Below are positions 1-12,740 of a DNA stretch of 64,000 nt, in pieces. The translations under genes were made by a program, and so were the position numbers. The notes beneath the pieces are model-generated. The model ran no database searches and had not been told where the DNA came from. It saw nothing but the letters and a program-made list of their open reading frames with translations. Position 1 is the first letter of the stretch. Every line of letters begins with the position of its first letter. The stretch is from Nageia nagi (Eukaryota; Pinophyta), in contig JBITNC010000001.1 of assembly GCA_050084985.1 (NCBI GenBank), forward strand, positions 106,144,001-106,208,000. Direction: 5' to 3'.

Positions 1-1856
1 AGGAGTTTGGTATAAATGTAGTAAAATAGAAGTCTATAAAAGGGTCAACCATTATAGATTTGATAACTAAGTTACCTCATAGTGATGAAGCAGTTGTCCA
101 TGAAGAATTCCTATATGATAATGAGGATGATCCATGCTATTAATAGCATGTAGACCTTTTAGGAGGTCATGATATGCATGATTTTGATCAGATGTCAATC
201 CCTAATGAATATGTGTGCCTCATGGAAGATGAACCTAATGTTTAGATGTTGTACTTTGATGAATCCAAATGTTCTTACAGAGTAGGGGCAAGTATTATCT
301 TAGTTTCTTCTACAAATGAGGAAATCCTCATGGCTTACAAACTTGGTTTTCAATGAATAAATAATATGGTAGAGTATGAAGCACTAATATTGGATTTGAA
401 AGTAGTTATCACATTAAGAATTAAAAATTTAGAAATTTATGCTGATTCACAACTTGTAATTAACCAAGTACAAGATTATTTTGATACAAAGGATGAGAAA
501 TTGAAGCCATATAAGATAGTGGTTAATGATTTACTTGATTAGTTTCATAGATATACTATTTATAATATCCTACAGATAAATAATAGGTATGCAAATGCCA
601 TGGCAAGTGTAGCTTCTCTCACATAAATTAAAATCGAGAATGAAGAGACTATCTTGAAAATTTGTAAGCTTGGTACACCCTCTTATATTGAATATATGTA
701 TGAAATTTAGACTTACTTTATTGCTAAGGATAATGATTTTTAGAATTTGTATTTTGACATTTATAATTATTTGAAGTATAATATAATTCTTGATAATTTC
801 AATAGAAATGAAAAGTTCAAATTGAAAAGGACTACTATTAAGTATGTTGTCATTGGTGAAGCATTTTATAAAAGATTTTTTGATGGAACTTTATTGAGAT
901 GTCTAATGTAACATGAGATACTTATAGCATTAGAACAAGTTCATGATGGTTTAGGTGGAGGTCATTTTCATTCCAAGTCATTGTGTACTAATCTTTTGTG
1001 CATTGGTTATTATTGGCCCACAATGGATAAGGATTGTAAAGTTCATGTGAAGACTTGTTTACAATGTCAAAAGCATGCTAATCTAGAAAAATAACCCACT
1101 TAAGAGTTAAATTCAATTGTCTCACCATGGCCATTTGCTACTTGGGGTACATATTTGATTAGGCTTATCAATCTTCATTCAAAGGAAGGTCACAAATTTG
1201 TCATTATAGCCATAGAATTAAATACAAAATGGGTTGAAGTTATTCCTATGAAATCAATCACTCATGATAAGATCATGGCATTCCTAGTTGAAAATATCAT
1301 TACAAGATTTGGTGTGCCACTAATAAGACCATAATGAGAATTTTTTCAAAGACTTGGGATAGATATACACACTATGGGCATACATGAGAAAGTATTATAA
1401 AGACCATTGGGCAACACCATTCTCATTAGTGTGTGGATATGACATTATGGTACCATTAGAATTATAACTCCCATCCCTAAGGATTTCAATGCAAGGAGAT
1501 ATAGTGGATGAAGATGTAAGAAAAGCTAGGTCACAACAATTAGAGTCATTGGATGAGAAGAGATTAAGATCAATAAAGCATAAGAAAGTATATCATGAAA
1601 AATTGAAAAGAGCATTTGGAAAGAAGATCAAGGCAAAAGAGTTCAAAATGGAAGATTTAGTGCTCAAGGAGAACATAAATAAGATAGCTACAAAAGATGA
1701 GGTTAAAGGGAAATTTCAACCAAATTAGCTAGGCCCATTTGTTGTAGTGGAAGTAATAAGATCAATAGCCTATAAACTCTCATCCATAGATGGAAAATAA
1801 GAACAAAAGACCTTCAATGCCATCCATCTCAAATGTTTCTTTACATAAAGATAGTG
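1..1856 (+). pseudogene. Ty3/gypsy pol 3' part: RNase H and integrase, decayed
   Basis: The plus strand encodes the end of a retrotransposon polyprotein, cut by the window start. The RNase H domain lies at about 245-600 and keeps its acidic residues in FDES, EYEAL and ADSQLVINQ, followed by the linker DEKLKPYK. The integrase zinc-binding HHCC module (HFHSK ... CLQCQKH) is at about 955-1075. The core is at 1120-1330, and there ATDY, which holds the first catalytic Asp, has become AIEL (1209-1220). The C-terminal integrase domain (1489-1850) has LDEKRL, DLVLKENI and GKFQPN followed by LGPFVVVE. The RNase H style is that of the Tat/Athila branch. The frame holds many stops, mostly at expected Gln, Arg or Trp, and the core is broken near 1330-1400, so this copy is dead. 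Frame and family are seen directly; the branch is inferred. Confidence 0.93.
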
Positions 1857-2944
1857 GCTCTGTACCTTGCAAAACATCATAAATCTTGTGCAAGATACTT
1901 GTATAATAGATTTTTATTTTTAGTTTTTTATTGTACTATATTATTTTTATATAGCTAATACATGTATTTTTGTCTATGCATCGCTAATTGTATGGATTTA
2001 AAAAACAACAAAATTGATGAAACTAATGTCTATAGACCATGGACATAAAATGCTAGGTCACTGATGGCCAACTATATAGCTAGTGAGAGATCACTCACTT
2101 AAACAATAAACCAATGATGTAGCCATGAGTAAGATATTGACATTGGCTCATATCTAATGGATGATGCAACTTGTTATGTATCCAATTGGTTTTTTATTTA
2201 AATCATATAAAGCATAATGTCTTCGATTCATAGACATAAAATGTATGACCACTGATGGCCAACAATATGGCTAGTGAGAGTTCACTCACTTAACTGATAA
2301 ATTGATGATGTAGCTATAAGTATATTATTGACATTGATTGATTATGGATGGATGATGCAACTCATTATGTATCCAAATCATTTTTATGCATGGTACATCT
2401 AACACCTTTCTACAAGAATCTACATCATAAAGAAGAGAAGAGAATACAAAAAAACTCATACCATAAGCAATGTGCTCATTGTTTCTATACCACCAGCAAT
2501 GTGCACATCAATGGCATATCATTACCAAAAAAGCCACCTCTTTTGTATTAAGGCATGTGAGTGAGAGCATCAATTGTTTTAGTACTAGACATAATGGAAA
2601 GACCAAATCCATGGTTGAATAGTGTAAAGGGAAAAATAAAAATTTTCATTTCAAGAGATTGGATGTGGAACCATAAGACTACCTACTAGTAGAGTTCTTT
2701 CCATTACATAGAAATCATAAGGGGAAAAAAGACATAGTTCTTTAGATTTTATCTTGGCTGCACTACTCAAGAAGCTTTCTTAGGGAAACCAAGCCAAAAT
2801 AGGGAAGTAAAGGACCCTCACCATTAGCATCATCATCAAGTAGTAGTGCAACAAAGAGTTGAAAGTTCCCAAAAAAAATTTATGTATTTCTTCTTCGAAC
2901 ATGTAGTTTTATTGATTCAATCACATCTCCAAATAGGGGCAAAC
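1857..2944 (+). other. 3' non-coding region of the Ty3/gypsy element
   Basis: No protein is recognisable between the end of integrase and the polypurine tract. The stretch holds a 191-bp tandem duplication (2029-2400) and ends in AAATAGGGGCAAAC (about 2930-2944), which looks like the polypurine tract used to prime plus-strand DNA. The same approach sequence (an AACCAAG.CAAAA block, then CCAAATAGGGG) occurs before 12379, and a weaker form before 21156, so the three ends belong to related elements. Confidence 0.6.
2029..2400 (+). repeat. 191-bp tandem duplication
   Basis: Two direct copies are offset by 191 bp: CTGATGGCCAAC is at 2061 and again at 2252. Both copies share GACATAAAATG, GGCTAGTGAGAG (or a close variant), TCACTCACTTAA and GGATGATGCAACT. 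They lie between pol and the 3' LTR, a usual place for tandem repeats in Tat-type elements. Confidence 0.85.
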
Positions 2945-3580
2945 TTTAGACACCTAAAAATGAATTATTATTTATTATATAATTCATTTCATAGAATCAA
3001 GGATATTTATTGTAAAAAAGGGTTAAAATATACTCAAGGCAATGTAATAAATGTAATGGGACATTGCATAATGTAAAAGGTGTCAAATATCAAGAAAGAC
3101 ACCCCAAGCCATGTAAGGTGCAATGATCCCAATAATCAAAGAAGACAAAGATGTTGCTATATAGATGCATCAAAGGTAATGCAAGAGACATCATGCAAGG
3201 GCATTAGAAATACCAAGAGACACTTCAAAAAATATAAGATAAATCTATCCTACCAATAATGGTATTTTGTAACACCACCTCTGCATAGATTTGTTAACCC
3301 CTTCATGTTACTTTCATATATATTTTATTTTGTTCATTAATGTACTTAACCCATGCAACTAGCGATGTGGTATCTTAAGGCTGTTGATGGTGTGCATCTT
3401 TAGAAATATCCTATGATGGTTGATGAATGGTCTCTATTATTTCATGTTTATGTAATTGTGATGAAGGTACATTATTTATCATTATTCATTTGATATCATA
3501 TTTCCCATATATGCTTCAATAATATATGGTAAAAAAAATAGTGCATCAATTTACTATTTATTCATTATTTGAGTTCTACA
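2945..3580 (+). mobile_element. Diverged LTR of a Tat-like element
   Basis: The start TTTAGACACCTAAAAATGAA matches the LTR start family TGTARACRYYTAAAAAT seen at 12379, 21156 and 53172, and follows a polypurine tract. The end GAGTTCTACA resembles GAGTCTACA, which ends the intact LTRs at 15679 and 21906. In between, a block near 3350-3410 (CATGCAACTAGCGATGTGG) resembles 15345-15395. What follows is not host DNA but a second inner region with a gag-like ORF, so two elements appear to share this LTR. The limits are approximate. Confidence 0.5.
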
Positions 3581-3599
3581 CTATGTGATACAATTGGAT

Positions 3600-4490
3600 T
3601 TCATAAAAAATACGAACTTCCTAGAGTGAATCCAAAAAAATAAAATGCTTCAAGTAAATGATATGCAATCATAGATAATAAAGAACTTGATAATGATAGA
3701 AATAGTGATGATGATGATTATATGGTTGAAATAGACTATGAGGAATATTTAAATCTTGTTGTTATGAATAAGTTTAAGATACATGATATTGCATTTGAAA
3801 ATTTATCATTTCAAGATCAACTCAAGAAAATCAAGGAGTATATGTTAGCCAATCCTTATTTATTGTTAAGCATAAATATAGATCCTAATCTAAATGAAAA
3901 ATATCATGAATTCTTAAAAAGAAAATCTTTCAATACAAATATATCATTGTTATTAGAAAATTCTAGTACAAAAGATCATTGCATATAAATAATTCAAATA
4001 AAATACTCCATTAATAATAATAAAAGATAACAATATCAATATTCTAGTTTTGAAATTAGAAATATCTTAGTCAATACAAATTAGAGTCAAGATAGCTCAA
4101 GAATATCTCAAAAATTCTCATAAAGCAACAACACCCACATCGTAAAACTTTGCAATCATAACATCAACATTATTAATCTAGTTCAATCACTAAAATAGAA
4201 AGGGAAAATTCTAGTTAGCAAGGTATAGATAAATATGATAAAATTAAAAATCAAATTTAGGTTCAATTAGATAAAATATGTGAGAAAGAAAAGTGTTCAG
4301 TATTGGAATATAGAGTCATAATTGAATACCTTTAAGTGATTTATATATAATGAAATATATCTTAAGGCATGTAACAATAAATGATAGGAACTCCTTATTT
4401 ATTTTAATAGATTAATGATGCTAGGTAGAGAAGAAAAAACCTATCCATTGGAATATTTAAAAGAACACAATTTTGATCGTGGTGGTGGTT
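3600..4490 (+). pseudogene. Gag-like ORF of an LTR element, copy A
   Basis: An open part at 3722-3988 encodes an 88-residue acidic, Leu/Asn-rich peptide. Its motifs DYEEYLNL, HDIAFEN and FQDQLKK are shared with the ORF at 16199-16588 (DYDTYLNL, YDIAFEN, PQDQFKK). Downstream to 4490 the frame is broken, but the end (EYLKEHNF, then GGTGGTGGTTTTACCATCA) matches 19160-19215 of the complete element. Position just inside an LTR suggests a structural (gag) protein, but I see no zinc knuckle and no known domain, so that role is inferred from position. This copy lacks the 1.9-kb insertion present in copy B. Confidence 0.5.
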
Positions 4491-6057
4491 TTACCATCAC
4501 CTAGTCCTTCATAGTTTATCATTTTGCATATCATATAGACTAGGATTCATATCATATAGGATTGCACTTGCATATTAGAGTTCACTTATAGTTTACATAT
4601 CATCTAGATCATTCCATTCCATGCATTTGATAAACATGGAAATCTCATCAAGTTATCTAATCCTAATATCCTCCCATCCTCATCATTTATATCAAACATT
4701 TCATGAAGGATCATCATATATCTCATCATTTTATATTTTAATATTTACATCCTCATCATTTTGATCAAACAATTTATCAATGATCATCATATCTCTCATC
4801 ATTTCATCCTTTAATTTTCCCACCCTCATCATTTCTATCCATATTTCATCACAAGTCATCATGTTCAATCATCATATCTTTCATCATCATCATTTTCGTC
4901 AAAATTTCATCAAGGGTCATCATATTTCTTATGCTTTCATCTTTAATCCTCATCATTTTCATCAAAATTTCATGAACGATAATCTCATCTCCCATCATCA
5001 TATTTCAATCTTCATATCTCCCTTATTCTCATTTCTTCATCAAAATCTTATTAAGTTCATAAAATGTGCCATGTTCATCAAATATGTATTTTTTCTAGTT
5101 AAATCTCATGTCTATTTCATACATCACATACTTAGTTAATTACATATGGATTATTTTTCATAACCTTATGCATAGTCCTTGATTCCAAAAGATACAATAC
5201 CAAGATATATATATCTTTAGGCATCAATAAGATGCTACCGATACATAATTTATGCATAACATTATTAAAAAATAAATAAAAATAATAATAAATCTTAGTA
5301 AAGTCAAAAATAAGAAAGAATTCAAGAATCAAAAGTCAAAAATCAAAAAAAAATTAGCATGAAAGGTAAACTCAGTTTCAGTTAGGAGTGGGTTCAAAAA
5401 AAAAAGTTTAGTTATAGGTAGGTTTCATTTAGTTGCATGTAGATTTGAAATTTTAGTTAGGGGTAATTTTCATATTCAGATGGTAGTATGTATAATAATA
5501 AATAGGAGAAAATTTACTATCAAAGTATTCAAAAATAACAACACCAATGTTGGTAAATACCTTTAAAAAGGGTATCATAATTGTAGAGGCATTAAGAAAA
5601 AGTAATTGGAATCATGTTAGTCATCATTAAATCAAATCAAAAGAAATAATAATAGATCAAATATCATATTTAGTAAATTTTAAAGTTATAAACCATATTC
5701 AGCAATCAAAATATCAAATATCAAATATCATCCCAATAGAAAGAATGATGCATGTGTTATTGTAGTCTAGTATTTATAGAGCCATTTCCATACAAATCTC
5801 TTCCAAATTGTTCAGAAGATCACAAGTAAGTATAGGTACAATATGCCATGTGAAACTCATTCATATTTCATATTTACTACATATATGAGTGTTTTTGAAT
5901 ATCTATATCATCTAACAAAATTGCAAGAGCCATGGTAACTCCATGAGAACAAATGTCAAAACTAATTTTTCATTTCATATGCAATTATATGATTTCAACA
6001 AAAACCTTGCATGCTTTAAGGTATCCAAAATTGTACCTCATTCATCAAACAATAAGA
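4490..6057 (+). other. Non-coding inner region of LTR element copy A, CAT-rich
   Basis: The first 600 bases are pyrimidine-rich with many CATCAT and TTCATCA words, which give a long but low-complexity open frame at 4780-5139 that I do not regard as a gene. TTAGTTAGGGGTAATTTTCA near 5453 parallels TTAGCTAGGGGC near 19670, and CCATGGTAACTCCATGAG near 5930 parallels 20578-20596, so the stretch is homologous to 19200-20640 of the complete element. Confidence 0.55.
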
Positions 6058-6061
6058 TTAA

Positions 6062-6930
6062 GGGTGTGTATAAGAAGATGGATCCATTTCATGGCCAAAA
6101 AGTGGATGTTTTTTCTATGATTTTCAATTTGGTCACAATTGACCTCAAAATTTGAAGCTCTTAGAGATGAAATCTTAAATAGGCAACTTCAAAAAAAATG
6201 TAGTGCTCAAAGTCTAATTTTCTAATAGGTAATTTATTCCAATACCCATATGATAGAAATTAAATTTTGATAGGTATTTATAAAACCACTTTCCAAAATT
6301 TATTATTTTAGGATCATACCTTTAATTCTTGGGCCATCATAATTTGACCTAAATTAAAGTATTTTGAAAATCTTTTTGGGAAAAGATAGTTAATACATTA
6401 GAGAATGTTGAGAACAATTTTTTGTAATTATTTGATGAATTTTTTTATTAATTTTTTATTGTCCCTAATTACATTTATTAAAAGTACTTTTTTTGGGCCA
6501 ATATAACTTGACCTAAACTTATACATTTTTGGAATTTTATTTTTTTATTTAGTAAATAATTATTGTATAATATTGGAATATGATTTTTTGTATAATTATA
6601 AAAAAAAAGTTATTAAATAAATAATACAACCTAGTTTTTCATGTTTATGGACAAGTTTGATTGAAAATTAATTGAAAAATAAAAAATATAATCTAATTAT
6701 TAAAAAAAAATCACATATTTAAAATCTACACCCACTCATTTATAACGAGTTTTAATTTTGTAAAAAACATTTGTAAAACACTATCAAATACACATCTAAA
6801 CTTGAGTTGTTGCATCATCAACTGATAAGAGCTTGTATGTCCATTTGCAAGCCTAAGGCTTTCTGTATCATGCCTCATGCAAGCAAAACTAAGCCAAATT
6901 TAGGGGGAAGGAGATTTTAAATTACAAATT
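6062..6930 (+). mobile_element. R1 inverted-repeat element, copy 1 (3' end unclear)
   Basis: The start, with AAGAAGATGGATCCA, matches the R1 terminal repeat, and the next 250 bases match the other copies (CCAAAAAGTGGA, CAATTGACCTCAAAATTTGA, TGTAGTGCTCAAAGTCTA). Similarity continues to about 6900 (compare 55340-55440). The right terminus is not recognisable; a pyrimidine-rich tract begins at about 6953. The four bases before the start are TTAA. No coding sequence is seen inside. Confidence 0.7.
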
Positions 6931-7056
6931 GGGATCCCATTTTGTTTATTATTATCCCATCCCCTTCCCCTCTCAATATTCCTCCCACTCTCTCCCCCTC
7001 TCTCACTCAAACTCTCCCTCTCCCTCTCCCACCCACATCCCATTTTGTTTATTAAA
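6931..7056. repeat. Pyrimidine-rich tract between two short direct repeats
   Basis: About 80 bases (6953-7031) are almost pure C and T on the plus strand (CCCCTTCCCCTCTC, CTCCCTCTCCCTCTCCC). TCCCATTTTGTTTATTA occurs on both sides (about 6937 and 7039). It gives a chance open frame on the minus strand rich in Arg, Glu and Ser, which I do not accept as a gene. Confidence 0.8.
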
Positions 7057-7197
7057 ATGTGTTCATTTATTTTTTGAATGATAACATCAAATAATAATTT
7101 TAAAATCATTCTCAGAAATTACTTTATATAGTTTTTTAATGCATTTTTATACCTTGACTTAGTTCCCTTTTCCATGCTAAGAGAATGTGTACCTTTT

Positions 7198-8765
7198 GCA
7201 TTGTTATTCTTTATGATGAGCATTAAATATGAGGAAGGAGAAGGTGTCATATGCACATGATCTATGTGCCCTTTTTAATATTTTGATTTGTATGTTTAAT
7301 TATTTGAATGATTATAGGGTAGCTAATTATATTATTAATGTGAGTTATCTTTAAGGTAAAGATTAAAGGATGAATAGAGTAGGTATATTGTAACCATAAC
7401 CAAATTGGAATAGATATCACAAATCTCATATTTTCCATATCTCAAAACTTCTCTTTGAAGTTTATATTTTGATTGCATATGTCATACTCATCTCCCTTTA
7501 GAGAATTTGTAGTTGTTAAGTAGCTCCTAGAAGAGCAAGCTCAAAATTTTGAGGACATACCTGAGGTGATTTCTTATCCAAATATAGATCTTGATTATGA
7601 TTCAAAATAAGAAGGAAAAATTGAAAGATAATAATTAAGGTTTACTCAAGTCCATTCTTTCTTAAATATTTTAACTTTTCTTGAATTCTTTATTCATAAA
7701 TTAATTTGATAAAATATTTTATTAGTTATATAGGTTGGTTATAACCTATGGAATAATTCAAATAGAGGGTGGGATAGTTTCCAGAAATCAAGTGAGACTT
7801 GGGATAAGAATGAAATGGGATATAGATATTTCCCAATGTTCACAACACCCTTGCATTTAGTTTATAATGAGTCTTTTAAATTCTACTTAAAGGATTTATA
7901 GTACCAAAGCATCGAACATGAGAGAATATGTAGCATCCTTCATCATATTGATCTCTTGACTAATATGAGTATCATTCCCCCAACATAAGGAGTATGTTAT
8001 ATAATGGTGTTAAGAGAATTATATAATGTTGTAATTTTGGTTTAATATATGGATATTCTAACTTTGATATTGGTTTTTAAAGCTTTAGTTGATTGTCAAT
8101 AATAAAATACTTTCAACCATTTAGAATGCTTGTAGTATTATTCTTTATGATGAGCATTAGATACAAGGAAGGAGAAAGTATCATGTATGCATGATCTATG
8201 TACCTTAGTTAATGTTTTGATTTGTATTTTTAATATTTTGAATGATTATAGGGAAGCCAATTATATTGTCAATGTGAGTTATCTTTAGGGAAAATATTAA
8301 AGGATAAAGTGAGTAGGTATATTGTAGTGGTAACCAAATAAGCATATATAACATTACTCTTGGATTTTCCATATCCTAAAAATGCTCTTGGAATTTTTTT
8401 TTTTGATTGCATACATCATACACATGTCCCTATAAAGAAGTTACAGCTGCTAAGTAGCTCCTAGAAGAGCGAGATCAAAAATTTTAGAAAATACCTAAGG
8501 TGATTATTGATCCAAAGGCATATCTCAATTATGACTCAGATGATAAGGAGAATAAACTAAAGGGAAACAATTGAGGTTCACTCTAGTGTATAATTTTTTA
8601 AATATTTTAGTTTTTCTTGGATTCTCTATTCATAAACTAATTTAATGAACTATTTTATTAATTATGCAAGTATAGGTTCTAGTCCATAGAACAATTCAAT
8701 GAGAGGCAAGGACAATATCCAACAAACCTCAGGTAAGACTTGGGATAAGAATAAATACTTGCTAT
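7198..8765 (+). repeat. Direct duplication of about 620 bp, offset about 945 bp
   Basis: The block 7198-7820 recurs at 8144-8765 in the same direction. Shared words include TTATTCTTTATGATGAGCAT, AATGATTATAGGG, AATGTGAGTTATCTTTA, AAGTAGCTCCTAGAAGAGC and GAGACTTGGGATAAGAAT (with a change in the second copy). Near 7510-7620 a short frame reads LLEEQAQNF ... IPEVI ... LDYDS, and the second copy reads LLEER ... IPKVI ... NYDSDDKENK. It could be the tail of a decayed protein, but I do not recognise the family. Confidence 0.8.
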
Positions 8766-9360
8766 TTGAAGTGAACATACCATTTTCTCCTCTAACACAC
8801 TAATAACACTTTTTTCCTTCTATGAGGAAACCATCTTCAAATGAAGGAATTGGAAATATACTGCAATTCAATCCAGATAAATAGAGAGAAGATAAAAAGG
8901 AAAAAATTTTAATACTTTTTTATAATATATTGATTGTGATATGAAGTAAGGAAGATATATTTAACAAGTTGATTTGAATAATCAAATGCAAACTTCCCTA
9001 TCTTACGTGAGAACTACATTTCATTAGTTTCAAATGGCTTAGGGCCTTTTAAATCATTTACAAATATGCAAACCCACAAAAATTAAATTGTAACAAACTT
9101 TATTTTTAATTTAAACATTATGGGAATCTTTTCTATAGTAGTGAATGGGAAAGCTATATCTTGTTATTTTTCTTTTTGACTACTTTCAAATATTTGAATA
9201 AGAATACTAATATCCAAAATATTTCTAAAGATAAGAATATCTTGAACTTGTATTGAATGATGGGATACAAAGCATTCTTAACCATATTTTAAATATGTAG
9301 AATTACTATAACAACACAATATAATATTCCCTAATGATAAGATCTTCTTTTCAAAGTGTG
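8766..9360. other. AT-rich stretch, nothing recognised
   Basis: I see no coding frame with family resemblance, no tandem array and no terminal repeat here. Confidence 0.5.
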
Positions 9361-9439
9361 GAGAATTATCCTACAAACCAAAATCACCTATGCACACTGT
9401 GTTATATTCAAAACTGTGTTAGTATGTCATCCCATCAAT

Positions 9440-11810
9440 AGATTAAAATCCATTCTTTCATAAGGCTATAATGTCCATGCTCATTTTCATGCCCACAAGA
9501 AACCCAAAAACAATTTCATTTAGAGATTTCATCACCACTTCAATTCTCTCTATTAATGGTGGTGGGCATTATTATGACTCAATATCTAGGACCTACCTTT
9601 GTAGAAAGAGGAGTTTGATAGCAAATAATTATATCGATTACATAGAAATGTTAAATTTGAGTTATGATCAAGAATTCAATCCATTTTTTTTTAATTCCTA
9701 GATTCCCATGCCCATTTTCATGCCCATATATGGAATAATTCACTCCACCATCACCACTCTATAATCTACTAGCTAACATTTTTACATAACTAAATACAAC
9801 ACCAATTACATATAAAATATATTTAAGGTTTAGGATTTAGGGTTTAAGGATTAAGGTTTAGTGTTTACATAAATTATACTTTGGAAATTAGACTTCATTT
9901 TAGGAAGCTTCCTAGAATCAAAACCATTCTCAATCGTAACATAATACCCCATAAACCACCATTTGGACTCTTCATAACTACATGCCTTTAACCCCTTGAT
10001 GATTTGATATTATTTATAGACTATGAAGAAATGTCCCTCAAACCAAAATCACTCACAAATATTTTGACTTAAATCATACTTTAAATTAAGAAAATGGTTA
10101 AACCTATGGATTTCCTCACCAAATATGTGAATTTGTTATACATGACTTTGAAAAATGATACATTAGTTGATTTTGAATAGCTATGAGTCATAAAATATTT
10201 TCTCTTTTAGGCTTTGCATGCTCTCCTCCCATTGTAATCTCTATAATATGAATGCTCTTAATTGTAATTATAATTGTTGTTTGGTGTTAGTGGTGTCTGT
10301 AATGAAAAAGCATCACTCTGTATGTAATCATGAAAACATTTTCTTCTTTTTAATGGATAACTTATTTATGGAACCACATGTTTGAGGATAACTAATGCAA
10401 AAAAACAAATTAAACCATATATTTAAGGGTGAAGATTTTTTCGTTTCCACTTGGTTCATATATTTGAATATTAAAATGTGAATATGTAAGAATTCACAAT
10501 ATTAAAACATATCTAGGTTGAAATAATTATTCATGTACAAATTTCTCCCAACCATCTATGAAGTATACAGAGCTATTGAAGTAGTGTAACATGGTATACC
10601 ATAGGAACCCATAAGTGTTTTCTAGAATAACATGTCTAATACCATTCCATTAAATTTTTTTAGCACAATGTTAGGGGATTATCTACATAAAGTAAAAGCA
10701 ATATTTGAAATGATAAATGAAGTTTATGTTTCTTTTATAGTAATCCCTTAAGAAACCATCATCATAATAATTTCATAATGGTGCTTTTTCTATTGGTTTT
10801 TAATTAATGATGTAATAGATTCAAAGGATGAATTTATTTACAAGTTGGTGAAAGTTCTAGATGGGTAAGCAAATTATTTTGAACTTGTAGCACCAAATAT
10901 GTAAAACAAAAGCAGTTAATTGAATGCATGTGATCATCATGAAAAATTGTGTTTAGCTTTATTAGCCCATCCATTAGTCTCAACTTAAAACTATAATGCA
11001 TGGAAAAAATGATTATTAGGTTAGATGACTTCAGCAATATTCCATATATAACTAGATGATCTTATCTCATCCACATCTACATATGATATATCTAAATATC
11101 AAATAATGAAATATTATACATGTAATTCAATAATGATGAAAAGCATATGAATTATCCTTCCATAGGTATAGCAACCTTTCAAAGAAAATTATGCATTTGA
11201 AGAAATAATTACAAATATGCACACCCATTAATGGTGGTGGGTATTACTATGACTCCATATCTAGGACTAACCTCTATAGAAAGAGAATCTTTATGGTGAA
11301 TAATTCTCTCAATTATGTAGGAATGTTGAATCCCTATGTACAAGAATTTATACTATTTTTTCACAAGTGCCAAATGCCTATGCCCATTTTCATTTCCATC
11401 TATGCATCTTCATCAATTATGTATGAATGTTGAATCCCTATGCAAAAGAATTCATTCTATTTTTTCACAACCCCCAGATGCCCATGCCAATTTTCATTCC
11501 CATGTACGCATCTCCATCATTTCCTTACCATTCATATTTTTCTCCACTTTCATCACTCTACAATCCACTTGTTGACATTTTTACATAACTGAATACAATA
11601 TGAATTGCATACAATATACGTATGAACTGAGTGTTCCCATTCATGTATTCTATTTAATCTAGTGAGGGTTCCTCTACATTTTCCTCTCCTATTTTGGTGT
11701 TAGGGTATAGGGTATAGGGTTTAAGGTTTAGGGTATCAGGTATAGGGTATAAGGTTTAAGGTTTAGGGTTTAGGTTATAGGGTTTAAGATTTAGGGTTCA
11801 GGGTTTGATT
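9440..11810 (+). repeat. Two copies of a repeat ending in telomere-like 7-mers
   Basis: The segments 9470-9865 and 11225-11806 share TTAATGGTGGTGGG, CATATCTAGGACTAACCT (TAGGACCTACCT in the first), CCCATGCC.ATTTTCAT, CATTTTTACATAACT and then a run of TTTAGGG-type words. The second copy holds an inner duplication (GAATGTTGAATCCCTATG twice, about 11322 and 11426). Between them, 9870-11220, I see no gene or clear repeat. Confidence 0.75.
11697..11806 (+). repeat. Degenerate telomere-like array (TTTAGGG variants)
   Basis: About 110 bases consist of GGTTTAGGG, GGTATAGGG and GGTTTAAGG words in a 6-8 base rhythm, resembling the plant telomere repeat TTTAGGG. A shorter version (about 9823-9865) ends the sister repeat. 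Both sit in the same sequence context, so they spread as part of that repeat and do not mark a former chromosome end. Confidence 0.8.
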
Positions 11811-12363
11811 TCATTGATTAATTTGATATTAGTTCTTTAAAATGGGATCCCATTTTCTATGTTAGGTTCTCAAACATAATAGGATCCTAATTTAAAAATT
11901 AGTATCTTATTTAATGTTTTAACTCGAGAACTTGAAGCTAAATGGGGTCCTATTTTACATAAAATGGGATCTCATTTCTTTTGACCTCACTAGCTAACCC
12001 ACCTATTTTCACTTTTAGTGGACCCAACTTTATGCATATTCATTGAGAGTTTCTTTTTGTATCATGGGTAATCATCATATGAGACCACTTTGAGAGTAGA
12101 GTTATTCATTAATCCTCCAAGAATGAGAGTTTATGGTGAATTTGTAGGGTTGTTAAGAAAATATAACTTTCAATTTTTTTCTTAATTCTCTATTGGAAAA
12201 TCCATAAGGATAACCAAGTCAAAAACGGGTCATGTAAGAGGAAATAAGATAACAACATCCACACATTATTTAAGGAAGTACTCTTTAAATTTAGTTGTAT
12301 ATTTTTCATACCTCCCTAATCTTCTTTATATTGTGCAATTTCAATACTTTTTATTACATATCC

Positions 12364-12740
12364 AAATAGGGGACAAAATATATCCACCTAAATATGAATT
12401 ACTATTTATTAATAAATAATATTTTAGGTATCTAGGTAACATATTATTTATATCATGCAAATATATATAATATCAATATTAATATGCTAATAGTTTATTA
12501 ATTATATGCTAATCAAGGATAATATCTCTTAATCATGATTATATCTAGAATTATCTTGAGAATATCACTAATATTACATTTCTTCTATAATTACACAAAT
12601 ATGATTATTATTATTTCATTGTAAACTCTCATGTTCTTCTATGTATTTACAAGTATGAAAGGAGGTTCAGCCTGGGTTAACATTACCTATCAGATCTCTC
12701 TGATTGATCATTGTCACTACTTCACATACTATCAATATAT
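12364..12740 (+). mobile_element. Polypurine tract and LTR start of a Tat-like element
   Basis: AAATAGGGGACAAAA (12364-12378) is followed by TATATCCACCTAAATATGAA, which aligns without gaps to the LTR start at 2945 over about 23 bases and to the TGTARAC starts of other LTRs. This marks the 3' end of an element whose body lies upstream and is no longer recognisable. The LTR end is not identified; the limit given is a guess. Confidence 0.5.

Noticed and set aside
4780-5139. Open frame of 119 codons rich in His, Ile and Phe
   Set aside because: It follows from CATCAT/TTCATC low-complexity DNA inside an LTR element and shows no domain.
6900-7109. Minus-strand open frame rich in Arg, Glu, Gly and Ser
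   Set aside because: It is the complement of a pyrimidine-rich tract.
11697-11806. Former chromosome end or fusion point marked by telomere repeats
   Set aside because: The same context occurs twice 1.9 kb apart, so the run belongs to a dispersed repeat.
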